A stretch of 64,000 nt of DNA from Erwinia phyllosphaerae (GTDB taxonomy: Bacteria > Pseudomonadota > Gammaproteobacteria > Enterobacterales > Enterobacteriaceae): contig NZ_JAHSPF010000005.1 in NCBI RefSeq assembly GCF_019132875.1, positions 1-64,000 of the forward strand, written 5' to 3'. Below the pieces are notes generated by a model that had not been told where the DNA came from, ran no database searches, and saw only the letters and a list, made by a program, of their open reading frames with translations. Made by a program: the position numbers and the translations under genes. Below, in pieces: positions 41,741-50,667 of this stretch (within the stretch, counting starts at the first letter, position 1; every line of letters begins with the position of its first letter).

Positions 41741-44700
41741 TCAGGAAAGTTTCCCGACGGCAGCAGCGATCTCCGGCAGCGCGGCGCGGGCAAACAGCTC
41801 TTCGAAGTCAGGCAGTCCTCCCAGTACTTCGCGGTTACGCGCATCCTGATAAATGATCCAGCCATAGGTAGCCAGGCTGTCCATCGAACGAATATTACGC
41901 TGCGTTAACGCCGCTTTGTAGTCCGCCATACGCTTCGCGGCGATCAGGCAGGCCAGCTCGTCGTCGCTGTAGCTTTCAATTGCCGAACGCGCGTGGCGCT
42001 GTAGCTTGCTGATCAGAGCAAAGTCTTCCGTCATCAGCAGGTTACGTACGGCTTTTTCTACGGCTGCGTTATCTACGGAGGTGCCTTTTGGCAGGCGCGA
42101 GAGCGCCAGCTGTTGGGCAAAGCTGAGCACGGTATAGTTGTTCAGCAGCACGAACATTTCCGGCGTATCGGTCGCGCCGTAGGCCGGCACCGCGCCGTTG
42201 GCGATGGTCGATTTATTGCGCCATGCCGCTTTAAATTTTGCCACCTGATGGGCCGCCAGCGCGGTAGACAACTCTTCCAGCAGGTCTTTACGCGCTTTCG
42301 CCTTCAGAATCTCTTTGCTGTCCTGGTAAAGCAGCAGTGAACGCGGCATCACGTAGACAAAGTGCTGGCATTCGGTTTCCCAGTGCTCCAGCAGCCAGGC
42401 CGCACGCGGCGAACCGGTCGCCTGCAGATGCCAGCGCAGCATAGTCAGCACCGCATCTTTATGGGTTCTGGCCATCTCGTCGTTGTCGGTAATCGCACCG
42501 AACAGAACAGAGTCGCCCGCTGCATGACTGGCCAGCTTGCGGTACGGGTCGTACTGGTAGGCGAAACCGCCGCTCATCCCGTTACCGAATCCGGTACCGA
42601 AGGTGCCGAGGTTTAACACCGCGCCGTTGGTCATATATTCGCAGCAGAAATCGCCCACGCCTTCGACTACTGCCGTTGCGCCGGAGTTACGCACGGCAAA
42701 ACGGTCGCCCGCCTGGCCCTGCACAAACAGGCGTCCGCCGGTTGCCCCAAACAGCGCGAAGTTGCCGATCAAAACGTTGCCTTCTGCATCCTGTGAACCG
42801 CCGCCTGGCGACATGACGATCAGCTCGCCGCCGCACTGGCCTTTGCCCACGCCGTCGTTACAGGTGCCGCGATGCTTCAACTGCATACCATCGTTACAGA
42901 ACACGCCGAACGACTGCCCGGCAGAACCGGACGTGGTAATTCTTACCGTTTCCGGGGCCAGATAGTGACGTCCACGATCGTCTGCCAGCACGGCAGGCAT
43001 GGCGGCCAGCTCTGCTTTGCTTAGCTTATGGTTAAGCAGACGCTCAATATCGATAGCCAGCTGGCCACCGACGCTCTTGTTACGGTTGTTCAACGTGATG
43101 CCATGGCCCAGCTCAATCGAGCTGTCCGTTTTCAGCAGCGCGCTCTCCACCTGGCCAACCCAGCCATCGTCCAGCTCAAAATCTTTCTCCAGGTAAACCG
43201 GGTGAGCGATTTTGATTTCCGGTACGACGGTCAGCATTGCCCGCAGATCCAGTTTGCCAACTTCCAGCGGATGGTCCATCAGGTGCAGCAGATCGGAGCG
43301 GCCACGCGCTTCACGCAGTGAGCGCAGGCCAAGACGGGCCAGGATTTCACGCACTTCGTGAGCAACATTCATAAAATATTGCGCCAGCTGACGCGGATCG
43401 CCGTCGAAAGCCTCGGCATTGGTCGTCAGACCCGCCGGGCATTTCACGTTACAGTTTTTAGCCATCACGCACTTCAGCATCATCAGCGCGGTGGTGCCAA
43501 ATTCAAAGCTGTCGCTGCCCAGCAGTGCCGATTTCACTACGTCACTGCCGGTTTGCTGCGCGCCAGAACTGCGCAGCAGAACTTTTTGGCGCAGGCCGTT
43601 AGCGCACAGCGCCTGATGAACTTCGGCAATGCCGATTTCCGCCACGCGACCGGTATATTTCAGGCTGGTTACCGAAGCCGCACCCGTGCCGCCGGTGTTA
43701 CCGGCAACGTTAATCACGTCCGCACCCGCTTTGGCAACGCCAACCGCGATGGTGCCGATACCTTCTGAAGAGACCAGCTTGACGATGACGCGTACGCGCG
43801 CCGCCTTGCAGTCGTGAATCAGCTGCGCCAGATCTTCGATAGAGTAGGTGTCATGGTGCGGAGGAGGTGAAACCAGCTCCACGCCAGGCGTACCGCCACG
43901 CGCGGCGGCAATTTCTACCGTAACTTTGGCCGCCGGCAGCTGTCCGCCTTCGCCTGGTTTTGCGCCCTGGCCAATTTTGATTTCCAGCTCTTCCAGCATC
44001 GGGTCGGCCAGGTAAGCGGCCCAGACGCCGAAGCGGCCGGAAGCCAGCTGCTTGATGCGCGAGGCGCAGATAGTGCCGTGACGGGAATAGTGCTCGCCGC
44101 CTTCACCGCAGTTGCTCATGCCGCCAACCATGTTGGTGCCGTGCGCCACCGCTTCGTGAGCCGGTGCCACCAGTGCGCCGTGGCTCATCGCGCCTGAAGC
44201 GAAGGTACGGGTAATTTCGCTGGCTGGCTGTACTTCGCTTAACGGCAGAGAAGGCGAAGTGGTAAACATCCGCGACAGATAGTCCGCCGCTTTGCCCGAG
44301 GCAATAATATGCAGGCTGCCCGCCATTACTTCGCCACTGCTGATTTCGTCGCCGAAGCGGCTTTTCAGCGCGGCCAGCAGGGCAGAGAGGCGCTCAACTT
44401 CCGTCTTCAGGCCTGCAATCGTGTCAGAAAGGCGCAGCGTAAAGTGGCCTTCGCCGCCGTCACCCGCCTCGCACAGCAGACCACGCACGGCGAAGCCGTT
44501 GTTAATCAGCGAATAGCGGCCCAGCTTACGGCTAAATTCCGCAACGCTGTCGACGTGAGTCAAATCTGCCGGGAAAGTCAGAATATCGCGCAGCGCGGCC
44601 GGACGACGTTTACGTTCTTCATGCATCTGGCTGGAGAACTCGCGGTAATCCGGCGTGATGGCAAAGTTGTCGATAACCTCGTTCGGAATACGCTCGAAGC

Positions 44701-47275
44701 TGCTGTCGGCAAAGGAGTTCGGCTTGATATTGAAAGCGTTATCCAGTTTTGCCAGCGTCAACAGACGGATAAAGTCGTCCTCTTCGCGCGGCTTGTCAGC
44801 ATTGGCAAAGCGCAGCGGCTGCTCGGTCATATCGATAAAAGTACGTACCGCGATGGTGCCGTATGAGTGGCCAGCGCCTTCGGCACGCTCTTTAAACAGG
44901 CCCAGCAGCGGCACTTCTGATTCGCCCTGGATCCTCAGAGCGCTTTGATGCCAGTCCACGGCCATCTGCGCGATAGTGGCAAAGCCCGCGCCGCCAACCG
45001 GCGTTTTAATATTCGGGAAGTATTTCTTCAGAACCCGATCTTCAGTATCCAGGAAGTTAGGCTCAAAGAATTCGCCGCAGCTGTAGCTTTCCACGGTACA
45101 CAGACCCACTTTGCCCATGGTTTTCATCAGCGCTTTTTCGGCAGCTTTGGCATAGCGCTTAAAGGCTTTATTGCCTTCTTCGCCTTCACCGTATTTCTCT
45201 TCGGCCCGCATCTGTACGCCAAGCGGATAAATAGCGGAAGCGCCAAAGCCCAGCGCGGCAGCGATATGGTGCGAAGAGATGCTTTGTCCGCTTTCTACGA
45301 CCAGCGACACGTCCAGACGCAGACCTTCCTGCACCAGACGCTGGTTAATAGCGGAAACCACCAGCAGCATTGGGATAGCGGCGCGCTCGCTGGAGATATG
45401 GCGGTCGGTCAGGACAGCAATGCCGCCCTGTGCGCGGGCGAAATCCACCACCTGCTGCGCCAGATCGTCAATCGCTTTTTCCAGCGCAATGGCGTTATCG
45501 GTACGGCTTTGCGCATCGCTGCCCACCACCGGACGATAAAGCATGTCGAACCGCGCATAAGGAGCAACATCCTGCTCGCGCAGCTGCAACATATCCAGAT
45601 GGGTCAGAATCGGCGTGGGAACGATTATCTGGCGGCCTTTGCTGCGGCCCAGATGCGGCTTGGCACCCAGCGCAACGCGTAGCGTCATGCCATCCGCCTC
45701 GCGGATAGAATCCAGCGGCGGGTTGGTCACCTGCGCAAAGCGTTGTGAAAAATAGTGCGCCATGCCGCCTTCGTGATCGGAAAGCCCGTTGATGGCATTG
45801 CCGTAACCCATCGCGGAGATCTTTTCCGCGCCGGTTGCCAGCATAGGATCCATCATGAACTTAAAGCTTTCCTGGTTGTAGTAGTAGGCGACGAAACGCT
45901 GATAGGTTTTTAAGTCACCACCGTAACGCAGCGGCGAACCCTGCTGCTCGGCAGGCACAACCGGCAGATCCTGCAAGGTTACGCGAGCCTGCTCCAGCAG
46001 CGCCGGATAATCTTTCTCGGCGGCCAGCTTTTCCAGCGCTTCGTTAGTGGTGTAGCTACGCTTTTCCTGGTGATCGTAATAGAGCATGCCGCCCGCTTCG
46101 ATACGGCCACGACGCAGCACGCTTTCCGGAGGGAAGGCAATTTGTCCGGCTTCCGACATGGCACCGATATATTCAGCGGTCTCTACCGAACGCAGCGGAC
46201 GCAGGCCCAGACGGTCCAGACGCGCGCCAATCACTTCGCCGTTACCGAAGATGAGCGCCGCCGGACCATCGTTTTTCTCTTCGTACAGCGAAAAATATTC
46301 CAGCATCGCACGGACTTCCGGCGACAGCGTGTCATCGTTTTCCCACGCTGGCGGCATCATGGAGACCACCGCGTTGATCAGGTCAAGGTTATCTTCCATC
46401 AGGCGGCTGTGGATGCTCTGATCCAGACGCGAGCTGTCCGACTGGCCTTTTGGCCGCACGATCTTTTTACCGCGCGCCAGCGCCAGCGCAGCTTCGGCAA
46501 TCCGGTTTTTACGATCCGTATTCAGTTCGCCGTTGTGCGCCATCAGGCGGAAAGGCTGCGCCATCGTGGTATGCGGATCGGTATTGGTTGAAAAACGGGT
46601 ATGGAAGAACAGGCCGCGAACCTGATGGTCCGGATCGGTCAGATCTTTAAAATATGGGATCACTTCGTTGGAATTCAGGCGAGCTTTGAAAACCTGGGTG
46701 CGTGATGAAAGAGAAAGCGGATAAAGACCGCCAAATTCGCTTTCGGTAAAAGCACGGGCTTCAATAGCCAGCAGGGCACGATAGATGCGTTTTTCAAAGT
46801 CGTCCCGATCGGCCACGTCATAAGGCGCGTTAAATACCCATTGCACGATAGGCAGCTGGAACTGGATGGCCGCCGGCCGCAGAACGCTGGTATCGAGCGG
46901 CATATCGCGCTTTAAAATGATGTCCAGGCCGTGCGCGGCCAGCGTCTCTTCTACCAGGCTTTCCGCACGGGCGCGCTGTTCATCATCTTTAGGGACAAAA
47001 AAGTTACCCACGCCGAAATGGCCTGACTTAAGTGGCGTACCGGTAATCTTGCGGAAAAATTGCAGAGAAATATCTACATTGACGCCGGCACCGTCGCCCA
47101 CGCCTTCGGCTGACATGCCGCCACGATGCGGCACCGTGCAGAGTGCACTGTGCGCCATCTGAAGAATTTCATGGGTCTGCTCGCCATCCTTGCGGGTAAT
47201 AAAACCGACGCCGCAGCTGTCGTTTTCTTGCGATGGGTCATACAGACCATAGGGAAACGCTTGTGGATTGGACAT
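41741..47275 (-). CDS. gltB: divergent, extended glutamate synthase large subunit (1844 aa)
   Basis: Predicted to make two glutamates from glutamine and 2-oxoglutarate. The class II amidotransferase domain begins after a 20-residue propeptide, with the catalytic Cys21 in NDSCGVGF and the glutamine-site RFSTNTDPHTTMAQPF and AHNGELNTDR. A central domain, the FMN synthase domain (from about 1025; AKPGEGGQLPAAKV, SPPPHHDTYSIEDLAQLI) and the C-terminal beta-helix domain (about 1404-1590) follow. Candidate 3Fe-4S cysteines are Cys1269, Cys1275 and Cys1279. At 1844 aa it is about 350 longer than ordinary GltB; roughly 200 residues after the usual end (from about 1647) form a helical extension. Start chosen at the ATG with AGGAGG; the one 9 codons upstream is inferior. 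gltD is absent. Confidence 0.93.
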   Translation of the reverse strand: MSNPQAFPYGLYDPSQENDSCGVGFITRKDGEQTHEILQMAHSALCTVPHRGGMSAEGVGDGAGVNVDISLQFFRKITGTPLKSGHFGVGNFFVPKDDEQRARAESLVEETLAAHGLDIILKRDMPLDTSVLRPAAIQFQLPIVQWVFNAPYDVADRDDFEKRIYRALLAIEARAFTESEFGGLYPLSLSSRTQVFKARLNSNEVIPYFKDLTDPDHQVRGLFFHTRFSTNTDPHTTMAQPFRLMAHNGELNTDRKNRIAEAALALARGKKIVRPKGQSDSSRLDQSIHSRLMEDNLDLINAVVSMMPPAWENDDTLSPEVRAMLEYFSLYEEKNDGPAALIFGNGEVIGARLDRLGLRPLRSVETAEYIGAMSEAGQIAFPPESVLRRGRIEAGGMLYYDHQEKRSYTTNEALEKLAAEKDYPALLEQARVTLQDLPVVPAEQQGSPLRYGGDLKTYQRFVAYYYNQESFKFMMDPMLATGAEKISAMGYGNAINGLSDHEGGMAHYFSQRFAQVTNPPLDSIREADGMTLRVALGAKPHLGRSKGRQIIVPTPILTHLDMLQLREQDVAPYARFDMLYRPVVGSDAQSRTDNAIALEKAIDDLAQQVVDFARAQGGIAVLTDRHISSERAAIPMLLVVSAINQRLVQEGLRLDVSLVVESGQSISSHHIAAALGFGASAIYPLGVQMRAEEKYGEGEEGNKAFKRYAKAAEKALMKTMGKVGLCTVESYSCGEFFEPNFLDTEDRVLKKYFPNIKTPVGGAGFATIAQMAVDWHQSALRIQGESEVPLLGLFKERAEGAGHSYGTIAVRTFIDMTEQPLRFANADKPREEDDFIRLLTLAKLDNAFNIKPNSFADSSFERIPNEVIDNFAITPDYREFSSQMHEERKRRPAALRDILTFPADLTHVDSVAEFSRKLGRYSLINNGFAVRGLLCEAGDGGEGHFTLRLSDTIAGLKTEVERLSALLAALKSRFGDEISSGEVMAGSLHIIASGKAADYLSRMFTTSPSLPLSEVQPASEITRTFASGAMSHGALVAPAHEAVAHGTNMVGGMSNCGEGGEHYSRHGTICASRIKQLASGRFGVWAAYLADPMLEELEIKIGQGAKPGEGGQLPAAKVTVEIAAARGGTPGVELVSPPPHHDTYSIEDLAQLIHDCKAARVRVIVKLVSSEGIGTIAVGVAKAGADVINVAGNTGGTGAASVTSLKYTGRVAEIGIAEVHQALCANGLRQKVLLRSSGAQQTGSDVVKSALLGSDSFEFGTTALMMLKCVMAKNCNVKCPAGLTTNAEAFDGDPRQLAQYFMNVAHEVREILARLGLRSLREARGRSDLLHLMDHPLEVGKLDLRAMLTVVPEIKIAHPVYLEKDFELDDGWVGQVESALLKTDSSIELGHGITLNNRNKSVGGQLAIDIERLLNHKLSKAELAAMPAVLADDRGRHYLAPETVRITTSGSAGQSFGVFCNDGMQLKHRGTCNDGVGKGQCGGELIVMSPGGGSQDAEGNVLIGNFALFGATGGRLFVQGQAGDRFAVRNSGATAVVEGVGDFCCEYMTNGAVLNLGTFGTGFGNGMSGGFAYQYDPYRKLASHAAGDSVLFGAITDNDEMARTHKDAVLTMLRWHLQATGSPRAAWLLEHWETECQHFVYVMPRSLLLYQDSKEILKAKARKDLLEELSTALAAHQVAKFKAAWRNKSTIANGAVPAYGATDTPEMFVLLNNYTVLSFAQQLALSRLPKGTSVDNAAVEKAVRNLLMTEDFALISKLQRHARSAIESYSDDELACLIAAKRMADYKAALTQRNIRSMDSLATYGWIIYQDARNREVLGGLPDFEELFARAALPEIAAAVGKLS

Positions 47276-48171
47276 GGCAGACCTCCTGACTTCTTTTGAC
47301 ATTACCTACGTTATTTCAGGCACAGATTGCGACGGAGAAGGCTCCCCAGGCTCTGTATCATTTTCCTGACCGCTTGTCGGGTGACTGTTCGCCGGGCATT
47401 TTTCTCCAGGACTCTCTGAAGAAAAAGCTCGTTAATTTCCGGGTCTCTGATGGGAGATAACTTGCATCATGAGGGAGTCTTCTTGCTGCATAGATATGCC
47501 GAGACACTGGCCCGTCAGGAACGCTTCCAGCGAATTTCCAACTTATCGGGAAAGCGTACTCAGGTCAAATAGCCGCCTCTTAACGGTATTTAGTGCCCTT
47601 TTAAGATCTATCCATTTGATTGTTATGATTTTATTGCTGTTTTTTCTGCATGGAGTTTCATCACAGAAACCCTGTTAAGTGTGAGCTGTCTCACTGTAGT
47701 GCAGGCAGCAAATCTCTGCACCATGCTGGTGCCGGGGTTATTGTCAGCAGAATATGCTGGTAAAGAGGTGTTAATTGTTGAAACGCACTGTTTTTCAGGT
47801 TGTCATGGATTTGAATTAAACCGCGTATCATCATTAGTAAAATTAATCAGGCTGTGAGTGACTAAATTACCACTTATCGTGAATGATTATTCTATCTGCA
47901 AATCAGTAAAACGCCACCGAAAGCACTTATCGTAATGAAATTTAAAAAACCGTCATGCATTTATCCATAAACTAAAGCAGCGGAATTATGCAGCGGCTAA
48001 AAGCGCCTTAATTGATAGCAGGGCGCCACTAACCGGTGATATTTCAGGAAGTAACCGCTGCTGCCAGCGCATTTTCCTTGTTAAATCACACGCTTTTCTT
48101 CCAGTGCGTAAGTAATCACTTGTCTTCCAAATGCACTAAACAGGTGCACCACGGGCATTTCACCCGCAACC
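47276..48171. promoter_or_regulatory. long gltB-arcB divergent intergenic region
   Basis: About 900 bases without a supportable gene, AT-rich at 47580-47660 and 47800-47990. E. coli has yhcC here; no trace of it was recognised. It must hold the gltB promoter, which I could not place. Direct copies of CACTTATCGT followed by an AATGA-like end start at 47871 and 47924, 53 bases apart. The small open frame at 47469-47678 looks like chance. Confidence 0.6.
47680..47695. promoter_or_regulatory. CRP-like site upstream of gltB
   Basis: TGTGAGCTGTCTCACT matches TGTGA-N6-TCACA at 9 of 10 positions. It lies about 410 bases upstream of the gltB ATG. CRP is known to act on gltBDF in E. coli; relevance here is inference given the distance. 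Confidence 0.45.
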
Positions 48172-48199
48172 TTGGCCTTTCAGGCTTTTGCGGTATGAT
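48172..48199 (+). promoter_or_regulatory. arcB sigma-70 promoter
   Basis: -35 TTGGCC (48172-48177), 16-base spacer, -10 TATGAT (48194-48199) preceded by TGCGG, similar to an extended -10. A start near 48206 gives a leader of about 22 bases before the arcB ATG. Confidence 0.65.
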
Positions 48200-48227
48200 T
48201 GACCCAACCGCTCTGCAAGGATCTTTT

Positions 48228-50558
48228 ATGAAACAAATTCGTCTGTTAGCCCAGTATTACGTCGATCTGATGGTGAAACTGGGGCTGGTGCGTTTTTCAC
48301 TGTTGCTGGCTTCCGCGCTGGTCGTTCTGGCGATGATTGTGCAGATGGCGGTGACCATGGTGCTACGCGGCCATGTGGAAAGTATTGATATGGTTCGCTC
48401 AGTCTTTTTTGGCCTGTTAATTACGCCCTGGGCCGTTTATTTCCTGTCGGTAGTGGTTGAGCAGCTTGAAGAGTCGCGACAGCGCCTGGCGCGCCTGGTG
48501 GACAAGCTGGAAGAGATGCGCCACCGCGATCTGGAACTCAACCAGCAGATGAAAGAAAACATCACCCAGCTTAACCAGGAGATTGCCGATCGTATCAGAG
48601 CGGAAAAAGCACGCCTGCAGGTTATGGATAAGCTGACCGAAGAGATGACGATCCGCGAGCAGGCGCAAATAGAGCTGGAGCAACAGTCCTCTTTCCTGCG
48701 CTCTTTTCTGGATGCGTCGCCCGATCTGGTTTTTTATCGCAACATCGACCAGCAGTTTTCCGGCTGTAACCGCGCAATGGAACTGTTAACCGGCAAAAGC
48801 GAAAAACAGCTGATTGGCCTGACGCCGCACGATGTTTATGATCGCGACGCGGCCACTAAGGTACTGGAAACGGACGAAAAGGTTTTCCGCCATAACGTGT
48901 CATTGACCTATGAACAGTGGCTGCAATACCCCGACGGACGCAAATCCTGCTTTGAAATCCGCAAAGTGCCTTATTACGACCGCGTTGGCAAACGTAGCGG
49001 GCTGATGGGGTTTGGGCGCGATATAACGGAGCGTAAGCGCTATCAGGACGCTTTAGAGAACGCGAGCAGGGAGAAGACCACTTTTATTTCTACCATCAGC
49101 CACGAGCTTCGTACGCCGCTTAACGGCATCGTCGGGTTAAGCCGTATTTTGCTGGACACCGAACTGAACCAGGAGCAGCTCAAATACCTGAAAACCATTC
49201 ACGTATCGGCCATCACGCTCGGCAACATTTTTAACGATGTTATCGAAATGGATAAAATTGAACGACGCAAGGTGCAGCTGGATAACCAGCCGATCGATTT
49301 TACCGAATTTATGGCTGACCTTGAGAATCTCTCCGGCCTGCTGGCGCAGCCTAAGGGTCTGAAATTCGTTCTGGAGACGCATCAGCCTCTTCCTCATAAA
49401 ATTATTACCGACGGCACGCGCCTGCGTCAAATCCTGTGGAATTTAATCGGCAATGCGGTGAAGTTTACGCAGCAGGGCAACATCATCGTCAGAGTGGATT
49501 ACCAGGGGGAAGATTGCCTGCGTTTTGACGTGGAAGATTCCGGGATGGGCATTCCGCAGGATGAGCAGGACAAGATCTTTGCCATGTATTACCAGGTAAA
49601 AGATCAGAATGGCGGTAAACCTGCGACCGGCACCGGTATCGGCCTGGCTGTGTCGCGTCGCCTTGCGCAAAGCATGGGCGGTGATATTACGGTGAAAAGC
49701 GCGCCGGGCAAAGGTTCCTGCTTCACCTTAACCATTAACGCGCCGCGTATCGCCAGGCAGCACGAAGACGAGCAGCCTGCTGACGATATGCCGCTACCGG
49801 CGCTGCACGTGCTGCTGGTGGAAGACATTGAGCTGAACGTGGTTGTCGCGCGCTCGGTGCTGGAAAAACTGGGCAACAGCGTAGAAGTGGCGATGACGGG
49901 CGCAGAGGCGCTGGCGATGTTCGATCCCGAAGAGTTCGATCTGGTGCTGCTGGATATTCAGCTGCCCGATATGACCGGCCTGGATGTCGCGCGCGAGATC
50001 CACCAGCGCTACAAACATCAGCAGCTGCCGCCGCTGGTGGCGCTCACGGCCAACGTGTTAAAGGACAAAAAAGAGTATCTGGACGCGGGAATGGACGACG
50101 TGCTGAGCAAGCCTCTGGCGGTTCCGGCGCTCACGGCCATCATTCAGAAGTACTGGGATTATCAGGAACAGGATGACGAACAGGCACAGGCAATCGCAGA
50201 GGCACCGGGCCTGCTGGATACGGCTATGTTAGAGCAATATATTGAGCTGGTCGGGCCGCAGCTGATTGTGCAGAGCCTGGAGATGTTTGAAAAAATGATG
50301 CCGGGTTACCTGGAAGTGCTGGATTTGAATATGACCGCGCGCGATCAAAAAGGGATCGCGGAAGAGGGGCACAAGATCAAAGGCGCAGCGGGTTCAGTTG
50401 GCTTGGTTCATTTACAGCAGCTGGCGAAGCAGATCCAAAGCCCTGAGCTACCGGCATGGTGGGACAACGTTCAGGAATGGATTGACGAACTGAAACAAGA
50501 GTGGCGAAAGGATGTGCAGGTATTACGTGAATGGGTTACTAAGGCCCAAAAAAAATGA
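48228..50558 (+). CDS. arcB: aerobic respiration control sensor kinase ArcB (776 aa)
   Basis: Tripartite membrane kinase that phosphorylates ArcA when the quinone pool is reduced. Two transmembrane helices (about 22-41 and 58-77), a leucine-rich coiled coil, a PAS domain, the transmitter with His292 (SHELRTP), a receiver with Asp576 (LLDIQLPD) and an HPt domain with His715 (GHKIKGAAGS). The redox-switch cysteines Cys180 and Cys241 of E. coli are kept. The ATG at MKQIRLLAQYY matches E. coli; the long upstream frame contains the promoter. The last codons overlap the antisense ArcZ terminator. Confidence 0.97.
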   Translation: MKQIRLLAQYYVDLMVKLGLVRFSLLLASALVVLAMIVQMAVTMVLRGHVESIDMVRSVFFGLLITPWAVYFLSVVVEQLEESRQRLARLVDKLEEMRHRDLELNQQMKENITQLNQEIADRIRAEKARLQVMDKLTEEMTIREQAQIELEQQSSFLRSFLDASPDLVFYRNIDQQFSGCNRAMELLTGKSEKQLIGLTPHDVYDRDAATKVLETDEKVFRHNVSLTYEQWLQYPDGRKSCFEIRKVPYYDRVGKRSGLMGFGRDITERKRYQDALENASREKTTFISTISHELRTPLNGIVGLSRILLDTELNQEQLKYLKTIHVSAITLGNIFNDVIEMDKIERRKVQLDNQPIDFTEFMADLENLSGLLAQPKGLKFVLETHQPLPHKIITDGTRLRQILWNLIGNAVKFTQQGNIIVRVDYQGEDCLRFDVEDSGMGIPQDEQDKIFAMYYQVKDQNGGKPATGTGIGLAVSRRLAQSMGGDITVKSAPGKGSCFTLTINAPRIARQHEDEQPADDMPLPALHVLLVEDIELNVVVARSVLEKLGNSVEVAMTGAEALAMFDPEEFDLVLLDIQLPDMTGLDVAREIHQRYKHQQLPPLVALTANVLKDKKEYLDAGMDDVLSKPLAVPALTAIIQKYWDYQEQDDEQAQAIAEAPGLLDTAMLEQYIELVGPQLIVQSLEMFEKMMPGYLEVLDLNMTARDQKGIAEEGHKIKGAAGSVGLVHLQQLAKQIQSPELPAWWDNVQEWIDELKQEWRKDVQVLREWVTKAQKK

Positions 50559-50667
50559 CCCCGACCGAGGCCGGGGTGCGCGAATACTGCGCCAACACCA
50601 GGGAAATCGAGCGCCTGTGCCATTCTTAATGGAAGAGTACAAAGCACAGGTGCGGTATTGGTTAAAA
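50548..50667 (-). ncRNA. arcZ: ArcZ small regulatory RNA
   Basis: On the minus strand the processed-form start GATTTCCCTGGTGTTGGCGC (from 50608) and then CAGTATTCGCGCACCCCGG match my memory of E. coli ArcZ almost base for base. A terminator stem CCCCG/CGGGG and TCATTTTTTTT at 50548-50558 follow. The location, antisense to the arcB end, is also the same. The conserved seed and 3' terminator make the processed RNA (50548-50608) secure. The 5' end near 50655-50668 is a guess from the usual 121-nt length, and that part is less conserved. ArcZ is Hfq-bound, activates rpoS, and represses flhDC and arcB in E. coli; ArcA represses it. The terminator T-run is the complement of the final Lys codons of arcB. 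Confidence 0.93.

Noticed and set aside
41741-47275. A frameshifted or fused gltB-gltD to explain the great length
   Set aside because: The frame is intact and the extra C-terminal residues contain no GltD motifs (no 4Fe-4S cysteine clusters, no FAD/NADPH GxGxxG pair).
47469-47678. Plus-strand 69-codon frame in the gltB-arcB gap
   Set aside because: No ribosome binding site and composition unlike a protein; it probably lies over gltB regulatory DNA.
48036-48227. N-terminal extension of arcB from an upstream ATG
   Set aside because: The extension covers the likely promoter and has no homology; MKQIRLLAQYY matches the known ArcB start.
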